A DNA stretch of 64,000 nucleotides from Thalassobaculum sp. OXR-137 (lineage in GTDB: Bacteria > Pseudomonadota > Alphaproteobacteria > Thalassobaculales > Thalassobaculaceae), in the NCBI RefSeq assembly GCF_034377285.1, contig NZ_CP139715.1, positions 4,696,001 through 4,760,000 on the forward strand, given 5' to 3'. The notes beneath the pieces are model-generated. The model had not been told where the DNA came from. It worked only from the letters and a program-made list of their open reading frames with translations, and ran no database searches. Position numbers and translations under genes: made by a program. Positions 38,625-46,537 of this stretch are shown piece by piece (within the stretch, counting starts at the first letter, position 1; every line of letters begins with the position of its first letter).

Positions 38625-39047
38625 TCAGCCCTCGTAGGTGGGCAGGTCCTTGATCTCGGCCGCGCTCAGGCTGACCCGGGCCCGCCCTTCGGAAATCAGG
38701 GTGAAATCGGCCAGCGGGATCGCCACCTTCTTGGCGCCGACGCCCAAAACACCGTCGTATTCGACCACCGCCTTGGACGAGCCGCCTTCGTCGACGATCT
38801 TTTCGATGGTCCCGGCCTCCTTCTCGTCCAGCGAGATCACCGTCGCGCCGACGAGCTGCTTCTCCCTGGCGGAGGTCGCCTCGTCGACCTTCGGGCGGCC
38901 GACCGGCTTCACGTCGATCACGGCGCCCGACTCGGCCGAGGGCGGCATCGTGGTCTGGGTGTTGGCGGGCTCGGCCACCGCAACGATCTGGGCGGCTCCG
39001 GCCATGAATGCGGCACTCAGGACGGTCGTCATCAGCTTCGCTCTCAC
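38625..39047 (-). CDS. Periplasmic PRC-barrel-domain protein
   Basis: A 140-residue protein with a signal peptide (cleavage near AVAEP, residue 25), a Thr/Pro-rich spacer and a C-terminal PRC-barrel-like domain (LVGATVISLDEKEAGTIEKIVDEGG through VAIPLADFTL). It follows the EcfG-like sigma gene on the same strand after 171 bp and may share its stress promoter. PRC-barrel proteins of this size are often stress-induced envelope proteins of unknown function. Confidence 0.75.
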   Translation of the reverse strand: MRAKLMTTVLSAAFMAGAAQIVAVAEPANTQTTMPPSAESGAVIDVKPVGRPKVDEATSAREKQLVGATVISLDEKEAGTIEKIVDEGGSSKAVVEYDGVLGVGAKKVAIPLADFTLISEGRARVSLSAAEIKDLPTYEG

Positions 39048-39218
39048 AGCGTCCTCCTCCGGTCGCGACCTGGGCGGGTATCCTGTCTCGTCTCGGGATC
39101 CCGCCGGCGCCTGGGGTGGGGGTGGGGGACGGCGCCGGCGGGCCCGTGACGGAGCGGCAAGGCGTTGGGGCTGGCCCGACCGCTCCGTTTCCGACAGGAA
39201 GGGGATAGACCTATGGGC

Positions 39219-39731
39219 TCAGGCGGCGGCCGCAGCGGGCTGCGATCCCATGCCTTCGTCCATCCGCACCTTCAGCGTCTCGCGACCGCGATACAGCCGT
39301 GACATGACGGTGCCGACCGGCACGCCGAGCTGCTCGGCAGCGGCGCGGTAGGACATGCCGTCCACGGCGATCATCTGCACCACGTCGTGCTGCTGCTCGG
39401 GCAGCGCATCGATTGCGTCCTGCATCTCGTGGACGCGGTGACGCTGGTACTGGTTCGGCAGAACGCCGAGGCTGCCCTGGACGTCGTCGAGATCGACGAC
39501 AGGGCCCTGCCGCTTGCGGCGGGCATAGTCGTCGGCGATGACGTTCCGCACGATCCGGTTCAGGTAGCCGCGCCAGTTCTCCACCTTCCGACCGTCGCGC
39601 ACATAAACGATGGCCCGCAGCAGCGCCTCCTGGGCGATGTCGTCGGCGTCGGCCCGATTGCCGACCAGCCGGCGGGCAGTCCGCTGAACGCTGCTGTAAT
39701 GCTCTCTCGCCTGCATTTCGGTGATGGTCAT
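39219..39731 (-). CDS. ECF sigma factor, EcfG-like candidate
   Basis: A 170-residue ECF sigma: region 2 at residues 10-80 (RRLVGNRADADDIAQEALLRAIVYVRD, WRGYLNRIVRNVIADDYARRK) and region 4 at 105-160 (AIDALPEQQHDVVQMIAVDGMSYRAAAEQLGVPVGTVMSRLYRGRE). The C-terminal tail is Ala-rich. A perfect GGAAC-N16-CGTT promoter lies upstream at 39860-39884, which suggests autoregulation typical of EcfG. Neither NepR nor PhyR is in the window. The adjacent sensor kinase and OmpR-type regulator are on the same strand but upstream. Confidence 0.85.
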   Translation of the reverse strand: MTITEMQAREHYSSVQRTARRLVGNRADADDIAQEALLRAIVYVRDGRKVENWRGYLNRIVRNVIADDYARRKRQGPVVDLDDVQGSLGVLPNQYQRHRVHEMQDAIDALPEQQHDVVQMIAVDGMSYRAAAEQLGVPVGTVMSRLYRGRETLKVRMDEGMGSQPAAAAA

Positions 39732-39800
39732 TGCTCTGCTCCCACAACCTTCAAAGTGTCCGGCTGTTCGCCGTCGTCTGAATAAGACTTAGCGATACGG

Positions 39801-39833
39801 CTGTGACGTTGCTGGGCCAGAGCTGTGACAAGG
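39801..39833. promoter_or_regulatory. CTGTGAC direct repeats downstream of the sigma promoter
   Basis: CTGTGACGTTG (39801) and CTGTGACAAGG (39823) are in the same orientation and exactly 22 bp apart, two helical turns, between the EcfG-type promoter and the sigma start codon. CTGTGACAA also occurs, inverted, upstream of the glycine-zipper lipoprotein gene (43422-43430). They are possible sites for the OmpR-type regulator at 41693. Confidence 0.35.
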
Positions 39834-39859
39834 TTGTGCCCTCCCGGCCCCAACCTGTG

Positions 39860-39884
39860 AACGCCGTGGCATATGGGGGGTTCC
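39860..39884 (-). promoter_or_regulatory. EcfG-type promoter for the ECF sigma gene
   Basis: On the minus strand GGAAC (39884-39880) and CGTT (39863-39860) are exactly 16 nt apart. The sigma start codon is about 130 bp downstream. Confidence 0.7.
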
Positions 39885-39981
39885 GGCACTAACGGTGACG
39901 TATGGCGTTTTATTGCGCTTCCAGCGGCAGCAGTGTGCTGCCCCGGCAGATCTGAAAGCCGAGCGGTGGCGCGAAATCCGC

Positions 39982-39999
39982 AGAAACCCTAAGGTTTCT
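39982..39999. terminator. Small hairpin after the histidine kinase gene
   Basis: AGAAACC-CTAA-GGTTTCT is a perfect 7-bp stem with a 4-nt loop, about 170 bp beyond the kinase stop on the minus strand. Whether it terminates the kinase transcript is uncertain. Confidence 0.35.
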
Positions 40000-40167
40000 T
40001 ACTGTCGCGAGGGGTGCCGCGGCAGCGGCGCAGCGCCGGGTGTCCGGCCCGTGCCCCCCGATGCAGGGCCCGCCGAAACGAGCCCTGCAGGGGAGTGGGG
40101 CAATGACGCGGCTTTTTTATTGGCCGCTGACATCATGACCCGTGCGCATGGGGTGTTATTCCGCGGT

Positions 40168-41685
40168 TCACGATTTTTCCGCGATGGGCAGGGTAATCGT
40201 CACTTCCAATCCGCTCGGATCGGCGTTGCGCGCCGAGACGGATCCGTTCAGGGCTTCCACATTGCGGTTGACGATCCACATGCCCAGACCGAAATGGCCG
40301 CCTCCCCCTTCGTCGATGGCGGAGGCCGGGCGCTTGGTGAAGCCCTTGTCGAACAGATGGCCGAGAACCTCCTTGGATGCGCCGGGGCCGGAGTCGCGGA
40401 CGACGATCCGCACGTCACGGCCCAGTCGATCGAGGCGGACAGCGACCGTCGCGCCCTTCGGCGAGAACCCGACCGCGTTCTCGATGACGTTCTCGAACAC
40501 CGCTTCCAGCATCTCGTCACTGCCCAGAACCGTCGCCTCTGCGGCGATTTCCGCGCTCAGATGGATGCCCCGCGCCTCGCACGGCCCTTCGAAATCGGCG
40601 CAGAGGTCGCGCAGGAGCGCGTCGACCCGCACCGGGTCGCGGGGCGGCGACGCCAGCAGGGCGGCCGCTTCGGTCGTCCGCTGTCCGGCCACGATCAGGC
40701 TGCTGAGCCGCTGGCGCGACTGGTCGATGATGCCGAGCATGCGATGCGCCCGCGCGTTGTCCGGCGGAATCGCCCGGCGCAACGCCTCCAGCGACTGGGC
40801 GATGGTGCCGATCGGGGTTTTCAGCGCATGCACCTGTTCTTCCGCCGAGGCCCGGATATCGACCGCCACGTCGTGCAGGCGCTGGACCATGGCGTCGAAC
40901 TCCCCGGCCACCCCGTCCAGCTCCGGCACCCGGTTCAATCGGCGGAACGAACGTCCGGCGCCGCCGGCGCTGGCGATCCGGCGGGCATGGACCTCGAACC
41001 GCCGCAGGGCTCCGCGAACATCCAACAGGACGAGGATGAGAATGGAAGCCATCGCCACATAGATGACCACGGCGGCGATGACCTCCGGACGCTGCCAATA
41101 CGGCTCGATCAGCGAGGCGGCAACCTCGTCGTCCAGCGCCAGAGAGGCGATCAGCGCCCAGCATCCCTGGGCGGTTCGGATCGGGGTGATGGACACCAGC
41201 AGTTCGCGGCCAGCCTCGGGGACCGCCGTCACCCGGCTGAGTTCCCGCATGCCCGAACAGGACGACCAGACATCGCTCAACAGGCCCGTGGCCCGGAACA
41301 ACTGGCGTTCCACCTCCAGCTGCTCCGATGTGGAGGGCGGGGTGGTGGCGACATAGAAGAAGTCGGAGACATCCTTGTCCCCGACCGGACTGAACAGCAG
41401 CCGCAGGCGCATTCCCGGCGTCTCGAAGAGATGCAGACGCTCCGGCACCTCGGCGAAAACATCCGCCTCGGGCCGACCCACGTCGTCGGCCAGCGCCTGG
41501 GCGATGGCGGCGCCGTGACTGCGCACGCTCTCCAGCATGAAGGCGCGGCGTTCCTGGTCCGCCATCTGGAACCGGCCGTACAGCACCGCCGGCACCACCA
41601 TGAACAGGATGAGCACGACCAGCAGCTTGGCGGCGATGGAGCGGCTATAGCGGGAGAAGGCCGATGGAGGGGCGCCCTGGCTCAC
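40168..41685 (-). CDS. Sensor histidine kinase
   Basis: A 505-residue membrane kinase: TM1 at residues 18-40, a periplasmic sensor domain of about 170 residues, TM2 near 222-245, HAMP-like linker, H-box EEQVHALKTPIGTIAQSL with the phospho-His, N-box ENVIENAVGFSP, G1 DSGPGASKE and G2 GLGMWIVNRN. The sensor part has two Cys residues (SSCSG and QGCWAL) that could form a disulfide switch. The start is a GTG 7 bp after the response-regulator stop, so the pair is cotranscribed. Confidence 0.9.
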   Translation of the reverse strand: MSQGAPPSAFSRYSRSIAAKLLVVLILFMVVPAVLYGRFQMADQERRAFMLESVRSHGAAIAQALADDVGRPEADVFAEVPERLHLFETPGMRLRLLFSPVGDKDVSDFFYVATTPPSTSEQLEVERQLFRATGLLSDVWSSCSGMRELSRVTAVPEAGRELLVSITPIRTAQGCWALIASLALDDEVAASLIEPYWQRPEVIAAVVIYVAMASILILVLLDVRGALRRFEVHARRIASAGGAGRSFRRLNRVPELDGVAGEFDAMVQRLHDVAVDIRASAEEQVHALKTPIGTIAQSLEALRRAIPPDNARAHRMLGIIDQSRQRLSSLIVAGQRTTEAAALLASPPRDPVRVDALLRDLCADFEGPCEARGIHLSAEIAAEATVLGSDEMLEAVFENVIENAVGFSPKGATVAVRLDRLGRDVRIVVRDSGPGASKEVLGHLFDKGFTKRPASAIDEGGGGHFGLGMWIVNRNVEALNGSVSARNADPSGLEVTITLPIAEKS

Positions 41686-41692
41686 CGGTCGC

Positions 41693-42487
41693 CTATTCCG
41701 GCTCGCGCCAGCGGTAGCCGAAGCCCGGATAGTTCTCTATCTGCTCGAAGGACTGATCCATGTCCTTGAACTTCTGCCGGATCCGCTTCACGAAGCTGCG
41801 GACGTTCGCCCGATACCCGTCGCCGCCGGTGCCGACGAAGAAGTTCTCGCCGTGCACTAGGTTGTAGAGGTCGCGATACTTGATATCGCGTCCCGGCTTG
41901 GACGCCAGTTCGTCGACGAGCTGGTACTCGGTCAGGGTGAGCGGCACCTGGGCGTCGTTCCAGAATGCCCGGCCGGCCTTGCGGTCCAGGGTCAGCGCAC
42001 CGACGACGATGCGATCCGCCTCCGCTACGGCACCGGCCCCCTCCTCGTCGCCCGCGCTGGTGCGGCCGCGCACGCCGGACAGGATGATCTGCACCCGTCG
42101 CAGCACGATCGAGAAGCTGCGGGACTTGTCGACGAAATCCACCGCACCGGTGGCCAGCGCCGACTCCTCGAAGATCTGGTCCGTCAGGCTGGTGAGAATG
42201 ATGGCCGGCAGGTTGAGACTCGCCGCGTTCATGGCCTTCAGCGTGTCGAGGCCCGACATGCCCGGCATCTTCCAGTCCAGGATCACGAGATCGAAATTGG
42301 CGTCCTCGGAAAGCCGGCGCATCGCCGCTTCGCCGGACTCGGCCGTCTCCGTCTCGATGCCGTTATCCTCGAGGTTGATCGCCAGCGTCTCGAGAATGAG
42401 GGCGTCGTCGTCGACGATCAGGACACGCGGGGGAGGACCGGGAGGCATTACGAAGCAGGTGTCCTCGACGCTAACTTCGTTAAGCAT
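41693..42487 (-). CDS. OmpR-type response regulator
   Basis: A 264-residue regulator from the ATG at 42487 (SD GAGGAG). The receiver domain (residues 20-140) has the acidic pocket DDD, phospho-Asp in VILDWKMPGMSG and the Lys of FVDKSRS; the C-terminal winged helix has the TLTEYQLVDELASKPG and FVKRIRQKFKD segments. Its first 40 bp overlap the 3' end of the lipoprotein gene upstream. Targets are unknown; the adjacent envelope genes and the 22-bp-spaced repeats near the sigma gene are candidates. Confidence 0.9.
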   Translation of the reverse strand: MLNEVSVEDTCFVMPPGPPPRVLIVDDDALILETLAINLEDNGIETETAESGEAAMRRLSEDANFDLVILDWKMPGMSGLDTLKAMNAASLNLPAIILTSLTDQIFEESALATGAVDFVDKSRSFSIVLRRVQIILSGVRGRTSAGDEEGAGAVAEADRIVVGALTLDRKAGRAFWNDAQVPLTLTEYQLVDELASKPGRDIKYRDLYNLVHGENFFVGTGGDGYRANVRSFVKRIRQKFKDMDQSFEQIENYPGFGYRWREPE

Positions 42488-42969
42488 GCCGTCCGCTCCT
42501 CTTCGCCGAGAGAAGACGGCAGGAACCTGTGACCGAGAACGGCGTATTGCGACGCGGAGACCTGGGGGAACAGGTAGAGCTCGACGGAGCACTTGCCCTC
42601 CCGGTAGATCCAGGTCTCTCCCGGCGGCTGGGCCCGCACCTCGTCGGCTGGTCCGAGCAGGGATCTGATGCGCGGCCGGTCGGCGCCGGCGAGCTTATCC
42701 ATGTCCACTGCCGGAGCGAGGGCAGCGGCCGACGCCTGCTGCTGAGCGGCCGCCTGGGCAGAAGCGTTCGCGCCTGTGTCGCCGCCAGGTTTCTTTGCGC
42801 CGGCGCGGCTCGGCACGGCCGGCCGAGGCTCGGGAACGGGTGTCCGTCCCGGCGCACTGACGGTCGGCTTGACGACGGGCTGCACGCCCATGGCCGCCTG
42901 CTGCTTGCCGGTGCTTCCGGCACAGGCAGCAAGCGATAAGACGCAGATGACGGCGATGAACAGGCGCAT
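42448..42969 (-). CDS. Outer-membrane-type lipoprotein of unknown function
   Basis: A 173-residue lipoprotein with the lipobox LSLAACAGS (acylated Cys16). A Pro/Ala/Gln-rich linker (about residues 30-90) leads to a compact C-terminal domain (RPRIRSLLGPADEVRAQPPGETWIYREGKCSVELYLFPQ). The LLG-P-D-x-x-R plus Trp-x-Tyr pattern recalls the BamE/SmpA-like fold, but this is only a resemblance. The gene runs 40 bp into the response-regulator gene, so the two are likely translationally coupled. Confidence 0.75.
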   Translation of the reverse strand: MRLFIAVICVLSLAACAGSTGKQQAAMGVQPVVKPTVSAPGRTPVPEPRPAVPSRAGAKKPGGDTGANASAQAAAQQQASAAALAPAVDMDKLAGADRPRIRSLLGPADEVRAQPPGETWIYREGKCSVELYLFPQVSASQYAVLGHRFLPSSLGEEERTACLTKLASRTPAS

Positions 42970-43099
42970 CGGTCAGGAATCGCCTCAGCGCCGGTTTCTG
43001 TCAATCCTCTGTGCATGTCACTCTCAATCATCCAGTCGAGATTCCTGGGGCCGGGTCGAACCGGTCCCCGCGAACGCGGTCCGCTCGGCCACGGACGGC

Positions 43100-43348
43100 T
43101 CAGGGATTGACCTTGACCTCGTTCTCGCTGGTGAAGGCGCCGATGGCTGCACCGGCCGCACCGCCGATGACGCTGCCGGCGAAGATGCTGCCGCCGGTCA
43201 GCACGCCCGCCGCGGCACCGACACCGGCACCCAGGGCACCGCCGGAAAGAGCTCGCTGCTCTTGGGTGTTGAGATTGGAACAACCGCCAAGAAGAACACC
43301 GGCGACGAGGACTGCGCTGAGAGTTTTGACGACGCTGTTGGTGGACAT
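43100..43348 (-). CDS. Small glycine-zipper lipoprotein
   Basis: An 82-residue protein from the ATG at 43348 (SD GGAG). It has the lipobox VLLGGCSN (Cys near 21), then a Gly/Ala-rich zipper (ALSGGALGAGVGAAAGVLTGG) with GxxxG spacing. Relatives sit in the outer membrane and are often stress-induced. It is a monocistronic unit upstream of the lipoprotein/two-component genes. Confidence 0.85.
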   Translation of the reverse strand: MSTNSVVKTLSAVLVAGVLLGGCSNLNTQEQRALSGGALGAGVGAAAGVLTGGSIFAGSVIGGAAGAAIGAFTSENEVKVNP

Positions 43349-43414
43349 TTCTGCGACTCCATCTTTTCGGTATGAAGTTGATCTATTGCAGAAAGTCACG
43401 GCATTCAAGCGATG

Positions 43415-43440
43415 CACAGGGTTGTCACAGGTTGCCACAG
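43415..43440. promoter_or_regulatory. Three phased CACAG repeats upstream of the glycine-zipper gene
   Basis: CACAG occurs at 43415, 43426 and 43436, spaced 11 and 10 bp, each preceded by a TG or T. Such helically phased direct repeats are typical of OmpR/PhoB-type binding, and the motif overlaps the CTGTGACAA found near the sigma gene. Confidence 0.35.
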
Positions 43441-43470
43441 AAAGAACACGAAGGCCTGACTGAAGCACAA

Positions 43471-43503
43471 AAAAGAACCCCAGCCGAGGAGGCTGGGGTT
43501 CCT
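43471..43503 (-). terminator. Rho-independent terminator of the OmpA-family gene
   Basis: GAACCCCAGCC and GGCTGGGGTTC pair as an 11-bp stem with a 5-nt loop; on the minus strand it is followed by six Ts (A-run at 43471-43476). It lies 50 bp after the OmpA-family stop. Confidence 0.9.
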
Positions 43504-43552
43504 GAAGAGAGCCCGTCAGGGCCGTCTTAAATCGCAGTGACGGACGTCACCT

Positions 43553-44497
43553 TTAGTTGGTGGTGACGGTCGTGACCCGGGAGGTCTCGGTCACCGCGCC
43601 CTGGGCGATGATCTCGACACGACGGTTCAGCTGCTCGCGGACGCCGTCGCCGGTCTGAACGGCCGGCTGCTCTTCACCCTCGGCAGCGATCTCGAGGTCC
43701 TCGATGTTGCCGGTGGTCATGCCCTGGCGGTCCAGCTCGGCACGCACCGTGGCAGCGCGGCGGGCGGACAGGTCCTTGTTATAGGCGTTCGAACCGGACG
43801 TATCGGTGTGACCCGTGATGAACAGGGTGATGTTGTCGAGCTTCTTCATCTCCATGACGAAGTTGTCGATCTTGGCCTGCGCGTCCGGGGTGATGGTGTC
43901 CTTGTCGAAGTCGAAGTAGACGATCTCGCGGGCCACTTCGGCGAAGGTCTGGGTGACGTCGGTCGTCGCGACCTTCGGCTCCATGGCGGCCTTCAGGTTA
44001 TTCAGCGCGGCGAAGAAGGTGTCACGGCAGGCCGCGATGTGGGTCGGCTGGTGACCCTCTTCCTGCTGCTCGACCCAGCAGTCGTACTTCGCCTGGGCGA
44101 TGGCGGCCTCGGACGGGGCGATCTCGCGTCCGCCGGCATCCAGAAGACCGACCAGCTCGCTGCGGGCCGACTTCAGCTCGGCCATCTTCGCATCGTCCTC
44201 GATGCCCCAGTTCTCCGGGTCATACGGCAGCGGGGTCTTGCCGTTCTGCGCCATCACGCCCTTGGCGGCATGATTCTCGGCGTCGAACCAGTCGTACATC
44301 TCGTCGGCCTCGAAGAGGGCGATTTCCTTGTACTCCTTGACCAGCTCCTGGTTGAAGTTGCCGCCGGCCGGGTTCGCCATACGCATGGCATGCACGTTCG
44401 GGAACAGGATGCCGTCATTGGCCTGAGCGGCCGTCGAGCCGACAGACATCAGGGTGACCAGAGCGATCGGAACGGCATACATCACGGATTTACGCAT
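43553..44497 (-). CDS. OmpA-family peptidoglycan-binding envelope protein
   Basis: A 314-residue protein with a signal peptide (cleavage near AQA-ND, residue 26), an N-terminal helical region of about 170 residues without beta-barrel features, and a C-terminal OmpA domain (IVYFDFDKDTITPDAQ, ITGHTDTSGSNAYNKDLSARRAATVRAEL, QLNRRVEII). The peptidoglycan-binding Asp and Arg are present. The N-terminal part has the SRSELVGLLDAGGR and AIAQAKYDCWVEQQEEG segments seen in soluble OmpA-like proteins of Alphaproteobacteria. It is probably a free-standing envelope anchor. Confidence 0.88.
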   Translation of the reverse strand: MRKSVMYAVPIALVTLMSVGSTAAQANDGILFPNVHAMRMANPAGGNFNQELVKEYKEIALFEADEMYDWFDAENHAAKGVMAQNGKTPLPYDPENWGIEDDAKMAELKSARSELVGLLDAGGREIAPSEAAIAQAKYDCWVEQQEEGHQPTHIAACRDTFFAALNNLKAAMEPKVATTDVTQTFAEVAREIVYFDFDKDTITPDAQAKIDNFVMEMKKLDNITLFITGHTDTSGSNAYNKDLSARRAATVRAELDRQGMTTGNIEDLEIAAEGEEQPAVQTGDGVREQLNRRVEIIAQGAVTETSRVTTVTTN

Positions 44498-44558
44498 TAT
44501 AGTTCTCCTAAGTTCTTTCTAGTCATACGGAAGAAGCGTCAATTACGGGTCTTGAGGA

Positions 44559-44765
44559 TCAAGAGCGCGCCCGAAGCGCCACAAGTGATCCAACGACCAG
44601 TGCGGCGGCCCCACCGACGATTTGCAGCATCGTCCGGTCGGAATACTGCCCCGTGAGCTCGTACCTCAGCTCGGAGAGCGGGGCATCGGCCGCGCTCACT
44701 CCGAGAGCCAGAAGCACGCCACCGACCACGGCAACGGCAAGGCCTACAACACGTGTCGAAATCAT
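44559..44765 (-). CDS. DUF3185-family small membrane protein
   Basis: A 68-residue protein from the ATG at 44765 (SD GGAAGGAG). Two membrane helices (VVGLAVAVVGGVLLALGV and MLQIVGGAAALVVGSLVAL) flank a periplasmic loop with the LTGQYSDRT segment, the layout of DUF3185. An EcfG-type promoter is about 150 bp upstream, so it is a probable general-stress gene. Function unknown. Confidence 0.75.
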   Translation of the reverse strand: MISTRVVGLAVAVVGGVLLALGVSAADAPLSELRYELTGQYSDRTMLQIVGGAAALVVGSLVALRARS

Positions 44766-44911
44766 CTCACTCCTTCCAATCGATCTGGCGACCGGACAAC
44801 CCCTCGCCACTTGGTTTCGACATAGGTAGGACGGGAAAAGAGACCTGATTATTCCGCTAACGTTAGTGAATTTTGTCAGGTGGCTTTGTCAGATCCCCTC
44901 CGCGTCAATGA

Positions 44912-44936
44912 AACGCAAGGGAACGCGAACGGTTCC
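44912..44936 (-). promoter_or_regulatory. EcfG-type promoter for the DUF3185 gene
   Basis: On the minus strand GGAAC (44936-44932) and CGTT (44915-44912) are exactly 16 nt apart. The leader to the ATG at 44765 would be about 140 nt, longer than usual. Confidence 0.65.
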
Positions 44937-45032
44937 ATATTTTTGCATACTAGGAGCCGTTAACTACGAAGACAGGCGGCTCCCCGGCGCTTTCCCGCGA
45001 GTCGCGAGCTCAAAAAAACTTTCGGGGGCCGA

Positions 45033-46430
45033 TCAGCATTCCGGGAGGTTGACCGCGATCCCGCCGGTGGAGGTTTCCTTATACTTGAGGCTCATGTCCC
45101 GGCCGGTCTCCAGCATCACTCGGACGCAGTTGTCCAACGGCATGAAATGCCGGCCGTCGCCCCGCAAAGCCAGGCTGGCGGAGGACACCGCCTTGATCGC
45201 CCCCAGCGCGTTGCGCTCGATGCAGGGCACCTGAACCAGCCCGCCCGCCGGATCGCAGGTCATCCCCAGATGATGCTCCAGCGCGATCTCGGCCGCGTTC
45301 TCCACCTGGGCGTTCGAGCCGCCCAGCGCGGCGCACAGGCCGGCCGCGGCCATGGCCGAGGCGGATCCCACCTCGCCCTGACACCCGACCTCCGCCCCGG
45401 AGATCGACGCATTGTGCTTGATCAGTCCGCCGATCGCGGCGGCGACCAGCAGTATGTCCCGCTGTCCGTCGCGGCTCGCGCCGATACAGTGGTCGCGGTA
45501 GTAGCGCAGCACCGCCGGCACCACGCCCGCAGCACCGTTTGTCGGCGAGGTCACGACCCGGCCGCCGGCCGCGTTCTCCTCGTTCACCGCCATGGCATAG
45601 ACGCTCATCCAGTCGTTCACCGTGTGGGGCTGAACCCGGTTGAGGCCCCGTTCCGCCAACAGGGCCTCGTGGATCGATTTGGCCCGGCGCCGGACGTTCA
45701 AGCCGCCGGGCAGGACGCCCGACTGGGTCAGGCCGCGGTCGATGCAGCAGTCCATCGCATCGAGGATCCGATCCAGGGCCGCCTCCAGTCCGTCGCCATG
45801 GGCCACCGTCTCGTTGGCCCGCTTCATCGCGGCGATGCTGAGCCCGGCCCGCTCGCCCATGGCCAGCATCTCCGCCGCCGAGCCGAAGGGATAGGGGTAG
45901 CCCAGTTGGGCCTTCTCCTCGCCCAGACCGTCGGCCCGGCCAGACTGCTGGGCTTCGAGTTCCGACGCGGTCACCACGAAGCCGCCGCCCACGGAATAGT
46001 AGGTCTCAGACAGGACCGGGCCGCCCTCACCGTCGAGCGCCTCGATCACCATGCCGTTGGCATGCCCCGGCAGCGCGACGTCGTAGTCGAAGACGAGATC
46101 CGTCTGCGGGGCGAAAGCGAGAGGCCCGATCCCGGACACCTCGATCCTGCCGCTGTCCTGAACCTCGGCGACCAGGGCGTCGGCCCGGTCCGGATCCAGG
46201 GTGTCCGGCCGGTATCCGAGCAGTCCGAGGATCACCGCGCGGTCGGTCGCATGCCCCTTGCCGGTGAAGGCGAGCGAGCCGTGCAGCCGGACCCGCAGTG
46301 CCGCCGGCGTCGGGCCGCCGGCATCTCGTAATCCGGAAAGAAACCGGGCCGCCGCCAGCATCGGCCCCATGGTGTGGGACGAGGACGGGCCGACCCCGAT
46401 CTTGAAGATGTCGAACACCGACAGAAACAT
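45033..46430 (-). CDS. sdaA: L-serine ammonia-lyase (single-chain serine dehydratase)
   Basis: A 465-residue single-chain enzyme: N-terminal beta domain ([20 protein letters not shown]) and C-terminal alpha domain with the 4Fe-4S Cys residues in [21 protein letters not shown] and VPCIERN. The [15 protein letters not shown] segment lies near residue 320. It converts L-serine to pyruvate and ammonia in the cytoplasm. SD GGGGGAAAG precedes the ATG. Confidence 0.93.
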   Translation of the reverse strand: MFLSVFDIFKIGVGPSSSHTMGPMLAAARFLSGLRDAGGPTPAALRVRLHGSLAFTGKGHATDRAVILGLLGYRPDTLDPDRADALVAEVQDSGRIEVSGIGPLAFAPQTDLVFDYDVALPGHANGMVIEALDGEGGPVLSETYYSVGGGFVVTASELEAQQSGRADGLGEEKAQLGYPYPFGSAAEMLAMGERAGLSIAAMKRANETVAHGDGLEAALDRILDAMDCCIDRGLTQSGVLPGGLNVRRRAKSIHEALLAERGLNRVQPHTVNDWMSVYAMAVNEENAAGGRVVTSPTNGAAGVVPAVLRYYRDHCIGASRDGQRDILLVAAAIGGLIKHNASISGAEVGCQGEVGSASAMAAAGLCAALGGSNAQVENAAEIALEHHLGMTCDPAGGLVQVPCIERNALGAIKAVSSASLALRGDGRHFMPLDNCVRVMLETGRDMSLKYKETSTGGIAVNLPEC

Positions 46431-46537
46431 GCTTTCCCCCTCACCCCATCCGCGCGGCTTCCGGCAGGATACGCCATGCCAGGGTAAACACTTGGACGAT
46501 AGCGTCGGTTCGGGGCGGATTCGGCTCAGTGTGCGGA

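Larger units (their letters stand above)
39732..40167. other. 436-bp gap between sigma factor and histidine kinase genes
   Basis: No gene of credible coding quality is seen; in particular there is no small ORF resembling NepR. The stretch holds the EcfG-type promoter, the CTGTGAC repeats and two small hairpins, one of them at 39982-39999. Confidence 0.6.

Noticed and set aside
39732-40167. Possible nepR gene upstream of the sigma factor
   Set aside because: No open frame of about 60 residues with the NepR helical core is visible on either strand.
43477-43503. Hairpin considered as a repeat element
   Set aside because: An 11-bp stem followed by six Ts just after the OmpA-family stop is a plain terminator.
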